In this document: piece by piece, positions 50,215 through 50,738 of the stretch
How the letters are laid out: each line of letters opens with the position of its first letter
Position numbering within the stretch: the stretch's first letter is position 1
Source of the DNA: Desulfobacteraceae bacterium
GTDB taxonomy: Bacteria; Desulfobacterota; Desulfobacteria; Desulfobacterales; JAABTS01
Assembly (NCBI GenBank): GCA_011389735.1
Contig: JAABTS010000018.1
Span: forward strand, 1-50,738
Direction: 5' to 3'
DNA length: 50,738 bases
The notes under the pieces: generated by a model
The model's input: the letters and a program-made list of their open reading frames with translations, nothing else
The model's database searches: none
Told to the model about the DNA's origin: nothing
Translations under genes and position numbers: made by a program

Positions 50215-50738
50215 ATGACATCAACTTCCATTTTTCTAATGAAAAAAGCCACTTCTTCAGAAGAAATAATTTTCGCGCAAGATGTTACTAAAAATTTCGA
50301 AATTAATAATCAAGCTGATGAACCGATTGGCAATATTAAAATTGAAAATGGACGTGTAACGCTCAATAAAAAAGAAGAAATAGTAATAGATATAAAAGGC
50401 GGAAAAATAGTTGATAAAACAGAAAAAGATGAAAAAAAGGATGAGAAAGACTTTGAATGCACTCTCTTAGATTTAGATAAGGGAACAAAATGGAAATATG
50501 ATGATCATTTCTTCATCCATTTTCTGTTTCCCTTCGATGGGGCAAAAACTTATTTCGCCAAACCTGGATTTTATTTGTCCGAACCCCCTCTAATTGCAAT
50601 ATCATTTGATATCAATGGAAATACAGTAACTTTTAAACCACCTGATGAAAATGGTGGAAAGAATCGTCCCTGTAAAGGTGAACTTACATATAAAGATAAC
50701 GGATTTTCGCCCAGAGAAGAATCATATGAGGTTCAAAG
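50215..50738 (+). CDS. Unrecognised protein, 5' part only (partial)
   Basis: A frame starts at the ATG 50215-50217 with AGGAGA 7 nt upstream and stays open for 174 codons to the end of the window. The N-terminus reads MTSTSIFLMKKATSSEEII; later parts have charged low-complexity sequence (KTEKDEKKDEKDFE) and aromatic beta-strand-like segments (FFIHFLFPFDGAKTYFAKPG). No domain was recognised and no signal peptide is clear. The DNA is noticeably AT-rich compared with the two hsdM genes, suggesting recent transfer. It may belong to the RM/antitoxin island; this is only a guess from position. Confidence 0.6.
   Translation, partial: MTSTSIFLMKKATSSEEIIFAQDVTKNFEINNQADEPIGNIKIENGRVTLNKKEEIVIDIKGGKIVDKTEKDEKKDEKDFECTLLDLDKGTKWKYDDHFFIHFLFPFDGAKTYFAKPGFYLSEPPLIAISFDINGNTVTFKPPDENGGKNRPCKGELTYKDNGFSPREESYEVQ

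Overview
The window looks like a chromosomal segment of a free-living deltaproteobacterium (Desulfobacterota, probably Desulfobacterales-like). This is inferred from gene content: many hybrid histidine kinases of the 'LAGGVAHDFNNIL' type, a PFL/UPF0210 protein, a GAF-fused GspE-like ATPase, an iron alcohol dehydrogenase, a cohesin-domain protein, and many dispersed palindromic repeats. No rRNA or tRNA gene and no CRISPR array was recognised. Coding sequence is of moderate GC; the integrase region (33.0-34.2 kb) and the last 0.5 kb are visibly AT-rich and look acquired.

Layout. 1-150: 3' end of polA, followed by a terminator and about 0.9 kb of repeats. 1.07-9.57 kb (+): small ORF, membrane-anchored WD40 protein, alpha/beta hydrolase, RhlB-like DEAD-box helicase overlapping a PAS histidine kinase, and a TPR lipoprotein. 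9.68-26.9 kb (-): PIF1-type helicase with an HRDC domain, a dense signalling block (membrane PAS kinase, REC-PAS-kinase-REC hybrid, single-domain receiver, NtrC-like regulator with broken sigma54 motifs, REC-kinase), an SSL2-like helicase, then overlapping genes for a GAF-GspE-like protein with degenerate ATPase motifs, a DHH-CBS phosphoesterase and a four-helix membrane protein. 27.3-31.4 kb (+): double-ACT protein, secreted retropepsin-like protease, UPF0210/PFL protein, HD-domain protein and a single-pass membrane protein. 31.4-34.4 kb: a 47-residue membrane peptide not previously called, a cohesin-domain secreted protein, an exact 205-bp tandem duplication and a tyrosine recombinase with palindromic operator-like sites. 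34.4-37.7 kb (-): STAS protein, REC-PAS-PP2C-HATPase partner-switching protein and two small proteins. 38-40.4 kb (+): zinc/manganese-type ABC transporter and a membrane-anchored hypothetical. 41-44.8 kb (+): Fe-alcohol dehydrogenase, hybrid kinase, sirtuin. 44.8-46.3 kb: repeats, a frameshifted dockerin-like remnant and a Uma2-family protein. 46.8-50.7 kb (+): two overlapping type I HsdM methyltransferases (the first lacking its N-terminal domain), two HigA-like proteins (the second missing part of its helix-turn-helix) and the start of an unrecognised AT-rich gene.

The most unusual features are: (1) at least two interspersed families of inverted-repeat elements that occupy most intergenic gaps, one MITE-like with AT-rich ends and one built of GGGATC/GATCCC hairpins; (2) two signalling or secretion ATPases that keep their fold but have lost catalytic motifs; (3) a partner-switching module fused to a receiver; and (4) a type I RM locus fragment with tandem methyltransferases next to tandem antitoxin-like genes.

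All calls were made by reading the sequence; no database search was run.
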